A stretch of 64,000 nucleotides of DNA from Podospora bellae-mahoneyi (Eukaryota; Ascomycota; Sordariomycetes; Sordariales; Podosporaceae). Below, piece after piece: positions 1 to 11,500 of this stretch. A program made the position numbers and the translations under genes. The stretch spans positions 1,302,001-1,366,000 of the forward strand of contig NW_026946359.1 of assembly GCF_035222275.1 (NCBI RefSeq), given 5' to 3'. Position 1 is the stretch's first letter; every line of letters starts with the position of its first letter. The notes under the pieces were generated by a model. It was not told the origin of the DNA. It saw only the letters and a program-made list of their open reading frames with translations, and searched no databases.

Positions 1-604
1 AAACAGAGATCCCCCTCTTCCCTCCAAGCTACTCATAAAAAAAAACGGTTCACACAACAGTCCATCAATCAGCTCCGTAGCAGACAAGTAAGCAAAACTC
101 CAAGCAAATTTCCCAATTTACTTGCAATGGTCTTCTTCAATCACTAAGAATATGAGCTTCAACTTCTTTTGTCCGCGTCATGTTCCTAGGGGCTTCTTTC
201 TAACAGATCTATTCTGATAGTTCCCCTCCTCGCGTCACCCATGCACCTCTCGGTCTCGCGTGCCTTGTCCTCTGAGGCCAGTCTTGATCTCTTCCAACTC
301 CTGCCTCCCACCTTCCATCAACCTCAACCTCCAGCCATCAGCTTCGTCCATCGACTACCCAACCGCCTTGAAACCAACCACCCTGCATCAGCCACCATCC
401 CCGCCCAAGCTCCCCCGATGCCACAAACTCGCCTCCAGATCCAGAGCATCGCCACAGCTGCAATGTTCGTTCCCCTGGTCGGAATGCTTCAGCATTTCGA
501 CTAGGTACCGTCTGTGTACTGCTCCGGGACGTCGGGAACAGCCTTTGCCCCGACGTCCCAGAGTAAGGAAACGAGGTCATAGGAGCTTCCAAGTGAAACT
601 GGGG
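1..604. other. 3' flank of the first gene, no gene seen
   Basis: Pyrimidine-rich sequence downstream of the minus-strand gene that ends at 605. The open frames here are short, overlap on both strands and are proline/serine-rich in the way C/T-rich non-coding DNA gives. I see nothing recognisable; a gene lying mostly to the left of the window could have untranslated sequence here. Confidence 0.5.
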
Positions 605-2785
605 TCAGCCTGGGTCTGAGTTGCTTTGACCCAGATTGGTGCCACCTAGGTCTGAGATGCTTTGATCCAAATCGGTGCCACCTAGGTCTGAGTTGCTTGG
701 ACTTGGTGTGGTGCCATCTAGGAATGACAGTCTCTGCCGCATCTCCTCCACTGACTCTCCTTCCCGAATTATATCAGTTTCCGGAATCCAGTCTTCGACT
801 GAGGAATAATAATCGTCATTGGGACCGGCGCCTTGCTGGGGTGCTTCCAAACTAGCCTCTTGCTCCCCAGGTTGGTCGCCTTGCCAGTTGTAAGGTGGAA
901 TCCGATCTTGCTGGCGAGGAATTTCTCTCCGGGGCGCAGGAGATACATCAGAAAAAGCACGGCGGTCAGAATATACGGGATATTTTTCTCTCCTTCCGAA
1001 AACACCGACTTGTGCTCTTACATCAGGTCCAGGGGCTTGATACGACGGGTCCCGATTGCCATGCTGTTGGTATCTTCGGACTGGGAGCTGGACGTGGTTT
1101 TGAGGAGCCTGGCATGGGTCAAAGAAGATATCTGCAGGTGGCTGGTATGACTGTTGGGTTCCCTCTACCGCTGGCTGTGCTGGAAGATGTGGTGGAGGCT
1201 GGGAGTGGGAACTGTCAGACGGGATCGGTGCTGGCACCAGCTGTGCAAGTCTGTCTTGCCGGGGTGCCCTTTCAACTCGCCTGTTGTCGGAATTCGGGTT
1301 TACCTCCTGCTCCTGCGGCTGCTTCCGTTTCGGAGGACCATTCCTCTGATGGGCGCGGTTCGATTTGACTATCATCGGGCACGGCTGCAAATCCTGGTCT
1401 CTCATCGAGCTGAGCCACTCTCTGACCAGATTCTGAGTGCATGTCTCGGCAACGTCTGAGCCGCTTTGTCGCATCTTCCACTGGTCTATAGCTCCCGCTT
1501 CATTGGAATCGATATCTCCGTTCCATTTATGCCGGTGGACAAAGACTCTCCCGCACTTATCATGGGCCCCGATGTACCAGATGCCATCCCGGTCTACGCC
1601 TTTGGCTTCAACAGGGGTGCATGCGGCGGTATAAACAAAAACCTCCAGGTCTCCTTGAAAGTCTTGCGCAGGAGTTCGACCAAAGACTGTGAGATCCGTC
1701 ATCAAGTTCCTTGTCAGATACCTTTGCATGTCTTGTGGTATTCCGTCTAGGCGGGGAGAGAAGTTTTGCAGGAAGAAGTGCCAGTTCTTGAGTGGAACGA
1801 GCTTTTTTCCTCTAGAGCCTTCATAGGGCATGGTGGCCTTGATCTCCTCTTGCTCTTCTGGAAAAGCGACGGCTTGCCCCTGGGATATCTGCTCTTGCGA
1901 GATGATCCCTGCGGGTATATACCCCGTGCCGGTTTGGCCCAGTGCTTGAGAGCCGAAAGCATTCTTGGCAGGCACGCCGGGAGCCTGGAAGTTTGGCGGC
2001 GGGTTTATATATTGGCCCATAGGCGCACGAGGAGAAATGGGGTTGGTGCTCCGCCTTGAAGGCGGGAGAGGTCTCATGACATTTGGCGGCGCTGTAGAGG
2101 AGGACGTGTTCCTCCCCATCGGCCCTATCTGGCCTCCTCCTTCCTGACGCCTGTCATATGCAGGATAATCTCCCACTCGCCGCCGCTTGCTGGCCCTCGG
2201 GAGCGTCTGAGAGCGTGCTGCTCCACGTATCTGTCCGCTCGCCGGCCGCGCATAGGAGAGCGCGTAGGCGTCTGAGAGCGCCCGGTCGTCGCCTTCAGAC
2301 GAAGCTCCTTGGGACACAAACGCACTGTGGCCCGCGCCGAAGCTGCCCGCTGTGTTGTTTTCAAACGCGGGATGTTCGTTTGCAGAGGCGAGATGGCCGT
2401 TTCCAAACACAGGATCCCGTTGTTGTACTTGTTGCCGGGGGGCTCGCGACAGGACGAGAGGTGGGAGGCCACTGTCAAGAAAAGGAGGGTTAGATTTGGG
2501 TTGGTCGCTATTCGAAGCCAAGGAGATAGGGTCATGGTGGGGAGGTTCGGGGGATGTCAATGCTGCATACTTGGTACGTCGATACTCTACATCGTTCCAT
2601 TGCTTTTGATGATACGTTTTCCAGCCGGTCACTTGACGGTCGCTGATAGGTGATGGCGGGTTGAAGTGCTGGTTGAACTCGATGGCGATGCGGCTGGGCG
2701 ACTCGTTTTTCGCTATCCACTCGTGAAGAAAGCTCTTCTGCTGGGAGGTGAGCGTCTTAATGTTGATACGGCTTCCGTTGGACAT
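605..2785 (-). CDS. unknown Pro/Gln-rich protein with N-terminal helix-turn-helix-like segment
   Basis: Single-exon frame of 726 codons starting at an ATG at 2785; I do not recognise the family. Residues about 8-70 (LTSQQKSFLHEWI, then DRQVTGWKTYH) form a compact, aromatic-rich helical segment that resembles a homeodomain-like helix-turn-helix, which would suggest DNA binding, but this is inference. Residues about 75-320 are disordered, rich in Pro, Ser and Gln with basic patches such as RASKRRR. Residues about 325-490 look globular (NWHFFLQNF, GIWYIGAHDKCGRVFVHRHKW), with several Trp and Cys. The rest is again disordered and ends in a 12-residue tandem repeat. No signal peptide or membrane segment is visible. 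The long frame, clean ATG and the globular block argue for a real gene; an unnoticed intron in the disordered parts is possible. Confidence 0.72.
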   Translation of the reverse strand: MSNGSRINIKTLTSQQKSFLHEWIAKNESPSRIAIEFNQHFNPPSPISDRQVTGWKTYHQKQWNDVEYRRTKYAALTSPEPPHHDPISLASNSDQPKSNPPFLDSGLPPLVLSRAPRQQVQQRDPVFGNGHLASANEHPAFENNTAGSFGAGHSAFVSQGASSEGDDRALSDAYALSYARPASGQIRGAARSQTLPRASKRRRVGDYPAYDRRQEGGGQIGPMGRNTSSSTAPPNVMRPLPPSRRSTNPISPRAPMGQYINPPPNFQAPGVPAKNAFGSQALGQTGTGYIPAGIISQEQISQGQAVAFPEEQEEIKATMPYEGSRGKKLVPLKNWHFFLQNFSPRLDGIPQDMQRYLTRNLMTDLTVFGRTPAQDFQGDLEVFVYTAACTPVEAKGVDRDGIWYIGAHDKCGRVFVHRHKWNGDIDSNEAGAIDQWKMRQSGSDVAETCTQNLVREWLSSMRDQDLQPCPMIVKSNRAHQRNGPPKRKQPQEQEVNPNSDNRRVERAPRQDRLAQLVPAPIPSDSSHSQPPPHLPAQPAVEGTQQSYQPPADIFFDPCQAPQNHVQLPVRRYQQHGNRDPSYQAPGPDVRAQVGVFGRREKYPVYSDRRAFSDVSPAPRREIPRQQDRIPPYNWQGDQPGEQEASLEAPQQGAGPNDDYYSSVEDWIPETDIIREGESVEEMRQRLSFLDGTTPSPSNSDLGGTDLDQSISDLGGTNLGQSNSDPG
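612..720 (-). repeat. 36-bp in-frame tandem repeat at the gene's 3' end
   Basis: The motif ggtctgag recurs at 613, 649 and 685, exactly 36 bp apart, with most of the intervening sequence conserved. Translated on the minus strand this gives a 12-residue unit, SDLGGTDLDQSI then SDLGGTNLGQSN, and a final broken unit SDPG next to the stop. The unit number probably varies between strains, as is usual for such minisatellites. Confidence 0.85.
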
Positions 2786-4005
2786 TTTGACTGCTTGATG
2801 TCTCAGAGGGTTTGGGCGATGGTCTGTTATTGAGTGTTGTCGACAATGGGGCTTGACTTGGATGAAGCTTTGTGATGGAATCGGTCGAGACTAATTGGGC
2901 GGTGATGGGATCGGTTGCCTTGCTGAGCCTGGTGATCTGATTGCTGGGTATTAAATGGGCTGAAAACAGGACGATGAAGAAGGAGGAAATGTCTACCCTT
3001 TTTCAGGAAGAAGTCTGAGAAGGAGAGTGCTAACAGTTGAATCGAGGCTATTTAGGGAGAGATGGGCGTCGAGAAGCTTATCCGTCTCTTCGAACGTTAG
3101 GACACGAGCGAGATCTGTGGTGCACGATGGAATGAAATTCAGGTTCAACGCTTGCGAGTAGACACCTCCCAGGCTTCCTCAAAACAAAAAAAGGCTATCA
3201 AAGTGGCTGTGGGCCGGCTGGCAGAGTGAAAGTCGCACTGTCCGGGGGAGGGAGGAGGGTTTCGACACTTGACTAACCGCCAAGGAAACTGGAATACCGC
3301 GGGGATGGTGATTTTAGCAGTTCGCACACCTAGAGACGAGATCTTCGGCCTCTCAAGCTACGAACAGCGACTGACCGGGCGATACTGAACCGTTCTTGGG
3401 CATTTACGTCGATTGTTGGCGAGGCACTTGGCACAGAGCCCCTGCGATCTCGAGCCAGACTCTCCTACGAACCACCAGCAGAGGCCGACATGCTCTGGGG
3501 TTTGACAGATGGAATGGGGTCAGAAGGTGGCTTGACAGAAAATGGATATGAAAGGCTCCATGTAATCCGCGCCTGGCACATCGCACAACGAGTTTAGGTG
3601 AGTTACGAAATCGTTCTGAAAACGACATACCAACTCACGGTGCCGCATTTCTCGCAAAAACTGCGTGGTACGCTCTGCGGTACTGGGAAAGGTGATATTT
3701 CTTCAGGAACAGCCTGATATGCTCCGTGGTTTCGGGGAAGATCATGGTATATGACATTGCCCACCGCAAGAAACCAAGTCAGTCAAACGAACAGAACGAC
3801 TTTTTCCAGCTCCAGGTGCTGAGTTGAGACTACAGGAGTCAAATCTCGCATGTTAAAGTCCAGAGAAAAGCATGGAGGGAAACGAGTGCTGGTTAGGAGA
3901 ATTCCACCACGAGAGCCGGTCACCTTTGTGCGTTACATGTTTAGCTCCGCCTGTGGCAATGTTGTCCGCGGGACGTTTTTTTGGGGCGTCTTTCTGACAC
4001 TTTTT
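2786..4005. other. intergenic: upstream region of the first gene
   Basis: About 1.2 kb upstream of the minus-strand gene and downstream of the methyltransferase gene. It carries purine/pyrimidine tracts and only short frames without recognisable motifs. It probably includes the promoter and 5' leader of the gene starting at 2785. Confidence 0.5.
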
Positions 4006-4135
4006 GTGCTGACTGCTAATTCGAGGACAAAAGAAAAAAAAAACCGCAGGAAACCCTGGGCACGCAAGATACAACGCTTCAGCAGTGGCCCTGCCCACTG
4101 CACCAAAACAAAAAACTAAGCTTGGGTGCCGACTG
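4006..4135. mobile_element. short non-autonomous insertion, copy 1, with target duplication
   Basis: A body of about 110 bp (4016-4125) begins taattcgag after its first base and ends aagcttgg. It is flanked by gtgctgactg (4006-4015) and gtgccgactg (4126-4135), a 10-bp direct repeat with one mismatch that reads as a target-site duplication. The body is closely similar to the copy at 4211-4334. Shared parts are an A-rich block, the segment around gggcacgc, a small hairpin (GCAGTGG...CCACTGC at about 4083-4101) and an A-tract (ccaaaacaaaaa) just before the 3' end. No tRNA A/B box and no coding frame are seen. Family unknown. Confidence 0.6.
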
Positions 4136-4198
4136 ATTTCCTGGGTTGGAATCAATTCTTGATGATTCATGTTGACAGTCTATTTCTATTGCTCTTTA

Positions 4199-4346
4199 TA
4201 GCGCTATCGTATAATTCGAGTTGAAAAGAAGAAAAAAAACCACAGGAAACCTTGGGCACGCGAGATACGCTTCAGTGGTGGCGCTGCCCACTGTACCAAA
4301 ACAAAAAAAAAAAAAAAAAAACTAAGCTTGGAGCTAGCGCTATCGT
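4199..4346. mobile_element. short non-autonomous insertion, copy 2, with perfect 12-bp target duplication
   Basis: The body (4211-4334, 124 bp) is flanked on both sides by the identical 12-mer tagcgctatcgt (4199-4210 and 4335-4346). It aligns with copy 1 along its whole length, differing mainly by transitions and by a longer A-tract (about 19 A near 4302-4321). The inner hairpin CAGTGG...CCACTG is kept. Variable-length target duplications and an A-tract near one end suggest retroposition of a small RNA-like unit, but the eight bases after the A-tract do not fit a standard SINE tail. Confidence 0.68.
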
Positions 4347-4432
4347 CTGTACATAAAATTAAAACCCTTGATCGTCATGTGTCTTGATAATAATCAATGC
4401 AAACAAAAAGAAAGTGGGCGAGTTATTGTGGT

Positions 4433-5583
4433 TTAAGAACTTCTCCCCAAAATTCCCCACCAGAAGCCAACTTGCTGTGAGTCGTCGTTGTTCCCATCGC
4501 CCCAATCGTCTTCACCATCTACAATATTCTCATGGTGACAAATCAACGGATTGGTGTGTCTGCCGAGCTCGGCCCTCAACGTCCTGCAAAGATCTTTGGT
4601 GATCTCGTCTCTTTGCGGCACCATAACCAGTACACGAGCATCTGGATTGAGAGCAAGCTGCTCGTCTATGGCACTGGCCAGCAGAGCGGGGTGATCATCG
4701 TCGTATAATGGGTCAGCAACGATGATGAGCTACGAATGGTCAGCTTGGGAAGTTCGAAGATAAAAAACAGCAAATGTACAAAACATACCTCGAACCGTTT
4801 TCCTGATCGAAACCTCGGGTCGACCTCTTCTTCGCTGCCACCCCACGTCAAAGGAGCAGCTTCAACTCTGCCTCCACGTTCTTCTACGAGAGCGCGGTTG
4901 AGTGAAGCGTTATGCTCGAGGTTGGACATGATTTCGGGGAGATCGGTAAGATAGACGGTTTTCCTCCAGATAGACGCCGCGGCTAAGCCGAGTAAGCCAG
5001 TTCCAGACCCAAGCTCGAGAACCTCCTCTGTCTTTTGAGAAGAGCGAACCAAATGTGCCAGAGGGCCAGAGGCGAACTCGTGAAGTCTCTGGGCTAGTGC
5101 GTAGGACGAGCCCCATGTCTTTAAGCCGAGAGAGTCTCCCGTTAATGGCGGCTCTCTGATAGTGAGGCTGAATGCACCATAATCGGGGTTCTCAAAGGGC
5201 CAGCTCCTGATGATCTCGCCCATAGCTAAATGTCGTGGTTAGCTTTTCACCCGTTATATATCAGACGAGTGTCGTGACCAACCTGTTCGCCCGCAGCGCT
5301 CTGACATGCGCTTGCTGGCCTCTTCCCAAATCACCTCCCTCTCATCGTCGTCCCCCAGCCATGATAGCCCACTCTTGATGATCGAAGACAGAAAAGCAAT
5401 AGCCTCCTTGCGCTCATGAGCAGTCTGAACAGCGGCCTGTTGTTTGATGATCTCTGATCGAGAGACCTTTGCTCCCCAAACAGGCGGCTCGACCCTAAGT
5501 TTTTCTAGAGCCTCCAAAATGACTGAATAGGCAGGCTTCTGCCACAGATGTGGGAGATCTTCGTCTTCTTCGATGCCGCGCAT
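4433..5583 (-). CDS. protein-lysine methyltransferase, METTL21/EFM (Methyltransf_16) family
   Basis: Three exons, 5583-5283, 5225-4789 and 4729-4433, give 344 residues; the introns (5226-5282 and 4730-4788, 57 and 59 bp) have GT-AG ends and the joins keep frame. The Rossmann SAM-binding core shows motif I VLELGSGTGLLGLAAA, the acidic loop TDLPEIMSNLEHNASLN, and the family hallmark D-x-x-Y as ADPLYDDDHPALLASAI just after the second intron. The family methylates lysines on translation factors and chaperones in the cytosol; yeast Efm2 and the Rrg1 group are the nearest in style. An N-terminal helical extension of about 100 residues precedes the catalytic part, as in several fungal members. The exact substrate cannot be told from sequence. 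Its promoter faces the large gene-poor stretch. Confidence 0.88.
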
Positions 5584-8500
5584 TTTAGCAGTGGGGTGAT
5601 GATAAGGGGGCGAGGAGAGTCAAGTAGGAGGCTACCCGAAAGGGAAAAAAAAGAGAGGCGAGAAAACAAAAAACGGCGCAAACCAACCAGCACGACCAAG
5701 ACGACCCAACAACGACAAAAAGTAAAGAAGAAAAGCCAGAAGAAGGAGCCTTTTCACAAACTCTCAAGGCTTCATGCTCACAGTCGTTCAGCTCAGATGC
5801 TTAAGGGACCTTCCCTGCAGTGGAGTCTCACCCAGAAAAGGAAGACCCATCTTCCGCCCCCTCGGCGGTGAGCCGTTCCGTCTGGGAAACCATCGTAGAC
5901 CCGCTTTCGATATGGGGGCACCCCATGGCTCACGTTTCTGATGAAGAAACCTGGACAATTTGCCCGCCCTCAAACAGTCACCCGTAAGCCGGACACATCA
6001 GCGGTGTGGTTTTGGCAGCGCCAAAACCACCGCCACACACTGGAAAAAAGCTGATGCCTGGGCCCCAATGTCCGGAAGCTACCAAACGGTGAAGTCCGAA
6101 CAAGAGAAGTTTGATATGTGGGGGTCACGATCAAGCTTTCTCCCACAGAAGAATCCTTCATTTCCATTGGCTCATCAATTCTGCCGCCCCACAGAGCCTC
6201 ACAATCATGCCCCACAACAGTTTCGCTCTCGCAGAGGGCCATCACAACAATTTCTTGTCGAAGTCCCCCTCTTCCTCTTCTTTCTTCTTCTTCGTGAACC
6301 ATCCCCCGTTCACCCCTCCCCTCCCCTCCCACGCTGCGTTTCTATGCAACAAACGGAAGGCTTCTCTTGTCCTCGGACGGAGCTACTTTCACCACCCTTT
6401 TCTTTGCATATGAGAAATTCGGAGAAACAGCTTCATCTTTGGCCCGTCCATTTTCACTTCTTTAGAGAGATGACCGTGGTCAGCGGGCCCTGCCGGTGAC
6501 GGCCTGCCTCGACGCTCGAGGTTGTAACTGGCATCAGAAAAGCAGGGCTCTTTTTGTGATAAAAAAGTGTTCCCTCTGGAAAGGCCGTTACGAAAGCTTG
6601 TGTAGTTGTGACACTTTAGTGCCATACGCGGCGTGCGGACTTCTTTTTCCTTGAAAAAGGAGGGATGTATCCTTCGATTCCGATTACTCTGGCGGGGGAG
6701 GGGGGTTTGAAAAGGGGGGCGGTTCACCATCCTTTTCAGGTGAGTTGTATTGGGACTGAGAGGGATGGGATACTACTAACGATTTTGTATATGCTTCGAG
6801 ACGAGCGAAAGCTAGATTGGGCAAGGCTGGGAGCGGGCAAGGGACGATTCGCAAGCCACTGGACGACAAGAGAAAGTGGCTTGGACTCTTCCGTCAAGGA
6901 TACGAACGACAACTGCGGCCGCCAGATGAGACCTGGGCTCCCTGAGACCAAGCGCAATTCTTCAACACAAAACTGGCCGAACCTTGAACAGCTTGCAACG
7001 ACCAGAAGGTCGGCCTTTGGGGCCAGGAGGCGTTGTCCTCTTCTGGGACGAGATCATCCCAGTTACTATATTTCCAACCTGCTGGTAGACCGGACAGCTG
7101 TTTTGATGCTCGACCAGCATGGACGTCGGAAGTAAAATCAACGCGTTATCCAGGAGCTGTGAAGTCACCAATGATTCACAGGAGCTCATATTCACGCTCA
7201 TGGCTTCCGCTGTCGGCTGATCCATCAACTATGTACGTCTGTTGGATGTCAGGCAGTGGAGCGGTCATGAGCGCATGGATTTGATCAAGTAGTGTGGTGT
7301 TGGCTAAAGTTCCAGAAACGTTATATTCATCAGGTCTTCAGCAATATTACAAGAAATTCACTGCGTCTGTCGCTCCCCTTTTGTTGCGACATCCACCGCC
7401 TTCTTTTGTGCTGTGATTTCGCTGAAGTCGGTGGTGTAGTCGTTTGGCAACAAGTAAACGTATTACGAGCCCCCCGAGCTTTGAGAGAACTCGGTACTTA
7501 TGTTACATGGTATCTAGACAAGTAGCATCCGCCTCTACACTCCAAGAGTCACGAGGTAGCGCGATCAACCCATGCTATAAGCAAGAAAGCCATGGGCACG
7601 TTGCGTCTGATACTTGCGAGTCGGCTCGAGAACTGATCATCATCTTGGAAAATGCTTCCCGCCTGGCATATGCCATCTTATGGCCAAGTATTTCACAACG
7701 CTGGAAGCACTGTGGCATTTCATGTCCACAAAACCTCATTCTGAATCACGCTTCCAGCAAACCATCATTGTCTTCGTTGCCGACCTTCTATTTTACCCTT
7801 TTTTTGTCTTGCCACGGCCAGTAAACCCTAACCCAGCAAACCACAACCATAGTCTCCTGTTAGCATTTACCCCTGAATCGAGTCAACTTCACCTCTCCAC
7901 TCCCCTGTTGTCCAGTCAACAATCACCACCACCTCTTATCTCACCCACACGGTCCTCAGACCATGACGATATGGAGTCGTCCGTGCAGTCGTGGATTTTC
8001 CTTGCTCACAGCCAATTGCCTGCCGGGACCATCTTCACATGCTTCTCGTTCTCCTTTTTCTTTCACACGTCTCATCGTTCCTTTCTCATCTTACCAGACG
8101 GCCCCATCTCTTGATCCCACGTGTCTTTCGTCATTGAAACTTTCTAAGGGTTCCCTTGAGGTGTGTTGCCCGGCTTGGTTGTGTTTGGCGTTCGGGGGTG
8201 GTGAGGGGTCCACTGATAGGAGCAAAAAAAAAAAAACATGGAGACACCATTCTGCAAGAACCAACGTTCGGGACAAGGATGGGATGGGCTGTCTATCTTT
8301 CTGTACTTTTGAATTTACGCTTTATCTTTCATTGTAAACCGCAAGCAAGGGAAAGAAGCATGCCGGCGAGTGATGCCGTAACGAGGCCCCCGGTTTCGGC
8401 CGAGGTTTTCGGGGAACGGAGGACGGAAGGGGGTTTGGAATATCGTCATTGGGGAGGGGGATTGTGAAAATAGTTTTTTGTTGGGCTGGGTGGGTTTGCC

Positions 8501-11500
8501 TCCGGACACAATGACTCTGGTGGCCGCATAATTCATGGCCTGATACTTGTTCCTTTTCGGACGGGCAGTATCGGGAGTGATGATGTTTTGATGTCTTGGT
8601 TAATGTTGCACAAGATCCGCTCGGCCTTTTTATCTTACTTTCTCTTCTGGACGGAGTAGCAAATTACTGTAGATCTCAAAACAGTGACCAAAAAAAAAAT
8701 CTTGAAGGAACTGGTACCTGAATTCCGAAAGTTCGGGTTTTCTCAAAGTTCAATTTTCGGGTTGTCCGGGCTATTCCAGATCGGATCCGGAGAGCATAAA
8801 GGGTTCGAATAGATCCAGGAACTAAACTCTCGCAGCGGCGTGTTTGCCCATCTACCCGAAGACACCGCCTGGAAGATGTTCGGGATGGACAGACGGGGTC
8901 CGGTCCGCGTTGAAGAACAAGCTCAGGGCCTAGTTCACCGACTTTGGGGCTGGATTCGAAGACGGTGGATTTCGGGGGTCTTCAATTTTGAGCAGAGGGA
9001 GTAGGTATGTGAAGAGCGAGCGTTCGCTGTGTTTCTCGTCAACTTCATCAGTCGCTCAGAGCAATTGTTGATAACTGTCTTCAACAGAGAAACATCATCC
9101 GTCATCCCTTCGGATCAAGCACCCTTCCTCACTTCACCCCCAATAAATCACAGTGGCTGTGAAAAAGTCACGCCGAATCCCGCAAAAGCTCACAAACAAA
9201 CCCACGCATTGGGAAACCTTTTTCTCATTGGCCCATCTCCCCGTTTCAACCAACCGGTCGACCTTCGATGGTGGCCGGCCGGTCAGTTCGGTCAGCCAAG
9301 GCTGCGATGCCATGCACGACGACTGATGAAAGTATGAGTGAAGTGGGGTCATCATCATGTGCCCAAGCGTCCGTGTGTGAGTGCGGTATGACTTGAAATA
9401 TTTCGTTTTCCCCCGCAATTGTGTATTCCAGTCACACATACCATTGCTAGACAGTGTGCCATAGTATAATGACGGATCCGGATTGAGACCTTCACCAAGA
9501 AAATGAACGGATGGACCATAAAGCCGAGGATCTTGTCAGAATTCAGGTAACGCACCACCACGAACTGATGTAATCCCCTCTCTATATACGGGACGGATCC
9601 AGCCATCCGATTCCGACGGAGGGACAAGCGAAGCTGCACCGGGAAAAAGACAGCAACCACCAAACCGGCCCCAGTTCTTCCGCCAGTGCAGCAGCAAGCC
9701 AAATATATTTTTATCAATATACTGTATATGAATATGTGGGGCGTTTGTTTTGCAGCGAAAGCAGTCGACACGATGATGCTGCTTACATCTTTTCTTCTCT
9801 GTTTCGATTAGGCTTGCCTCTGATGGAGAGAGTGTGTGGCAGAGAAAGAAGGGACAACTCCCAATACGAAGAGACATTGCAGCTGGGCGTCTTCTACAAA
9901 AAGGGGAGGTGAGTAAGTGCCCTTCAACCCTTTCGGTTGTAGGACGAACATGCCTGTTCCTGACACACTGACCGACACAGTTCGGTCGGTTCGGTCGGGT
10001 CAGGCCCCCCCCCCCCCCATAGTCAGGTACAAAACAGAGATAGGCAGCTCGATCTCTGATGACAAAGATAGCACCGAAAGGTCCTTCATCATCGCCCCCT
10101 CATCTCATGCTGCTGCCGTAAAGCCGAAAGATGACAACCTACCCATTTATACACACTCTGCTCACCAAAGCAGCTCTCAGAATAAAAAGCCACTTACTCG
10201 TTTCTGTGTTAAGAAAACGGCCACCCGGGGAACCACGCGGTTCTGTCGCATCGCTAGAATATCACATAGATTAATACTTCTCCTTTCTTAAGAAGAATTA
10301 TCTGGGGTAAAAAAGTCCCAGGAGAGGGGGGGGGGAAACCAGTTCGCTCGGCGTAGACGGACCTGAAAACCAAAAAGAAATCCCCACTTTTTGGCCTCGC
10401 CCGCCGCCGTCGTAGTGTGTTACGCTGCATAGTGCTGTATATGTAATGTCACCTCAACGACGTGAGTGGCTGGCTAGTCGAACCTGAATTGGATTGCTTG
10501 GCTGCTGCTCTACTGCGGGTGAAGAAGCTGAGACGAAAGCGAGCTGGAGGTAACGATCCTCTGGAAATGCAATATGGAGAGTTGTAAAAGTTGCCAGCTG
10601 TTGTTGTTGATGATGATGAAGAAACCCCAATGGGTGACGAAACGGTCTGTTTGGTGGGGTCGAAACAGCATCATCATCCCATCTGCCACACCCACGTTGA
10701 TTTGTCTGGTTCCTGACAACCCAAAAATCGGGGTCCCGTTGAAGAACAACGAACCAAACTGACAAACAAAAACCAATCACAAAATTCACGGCAAGAGAGC
10801 CGGAACCTGCTGACCTGAACTTGACCGAAAATCCTCTGGCCTTATGCACAACCATCCACCACACACACCCCACGCCATTTGTTTCCCGTAAAGGAAGTAA
10901 AATACCAATATTCAGTGCTGGCTTCCGCAACCCCGCCCATCTTTTCTCCCCCCCAGAATAGCGGGGAAGCGGATGATGATGATGATGAGTGAGAGAAAGG
11001 GTTCAGGTAAGCAGCCGTTCAATCCGTTACCAACCAGCCATCAAAGCACACGTCCCCTATCCCACGTTTCCTCCCACCCCGCTCAGGCCATTGTGTGCGT
11101 GTGTGTGTGAGGCCGACGACTAAAAACATGTCGTTCGAGCAGGGGGTGGAAATCCTTAAGAGAGCAATTGCTCTTTCTTCTAAAACAACACTTTTTTTTT
11201 TTTTTTTTAGATGTCTACCTATCCATACTGGCACAACTTCGATCTTCAAATGCAACCAATGCACAGAGGGACCCAGTCTGTCAAAAATGAGGGGCAGACA
11301 GATGGATAACAACCACCACCACAACCACACATTATCCACCCATCCCCATCATACAATCGGGCATGGTTGGGAAGCGAACCAGGTGTCCCCCGTTTCCCGA
11401 ATGTTGTTTTGCAATTCGCGCTACCTCTCTCTGCCTTTTCCATTCGCAGGTGCATACATAAGCCCAGCGTCTACCTAGTACATAAAATTGGGGGGGGAGG

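Noticed and set aside
5960-6499. 179-codon plus-strand frame
   Set aside because: Composition follows local C/T-rich tracts; a 120-codon frame covers the opposite strand; no motif.
8808-8826. gggttcgaatag resembling a tRNA T-loop
   Set aside because: The T-stem does not pair and no cloverleaf can be drawn on either strand.
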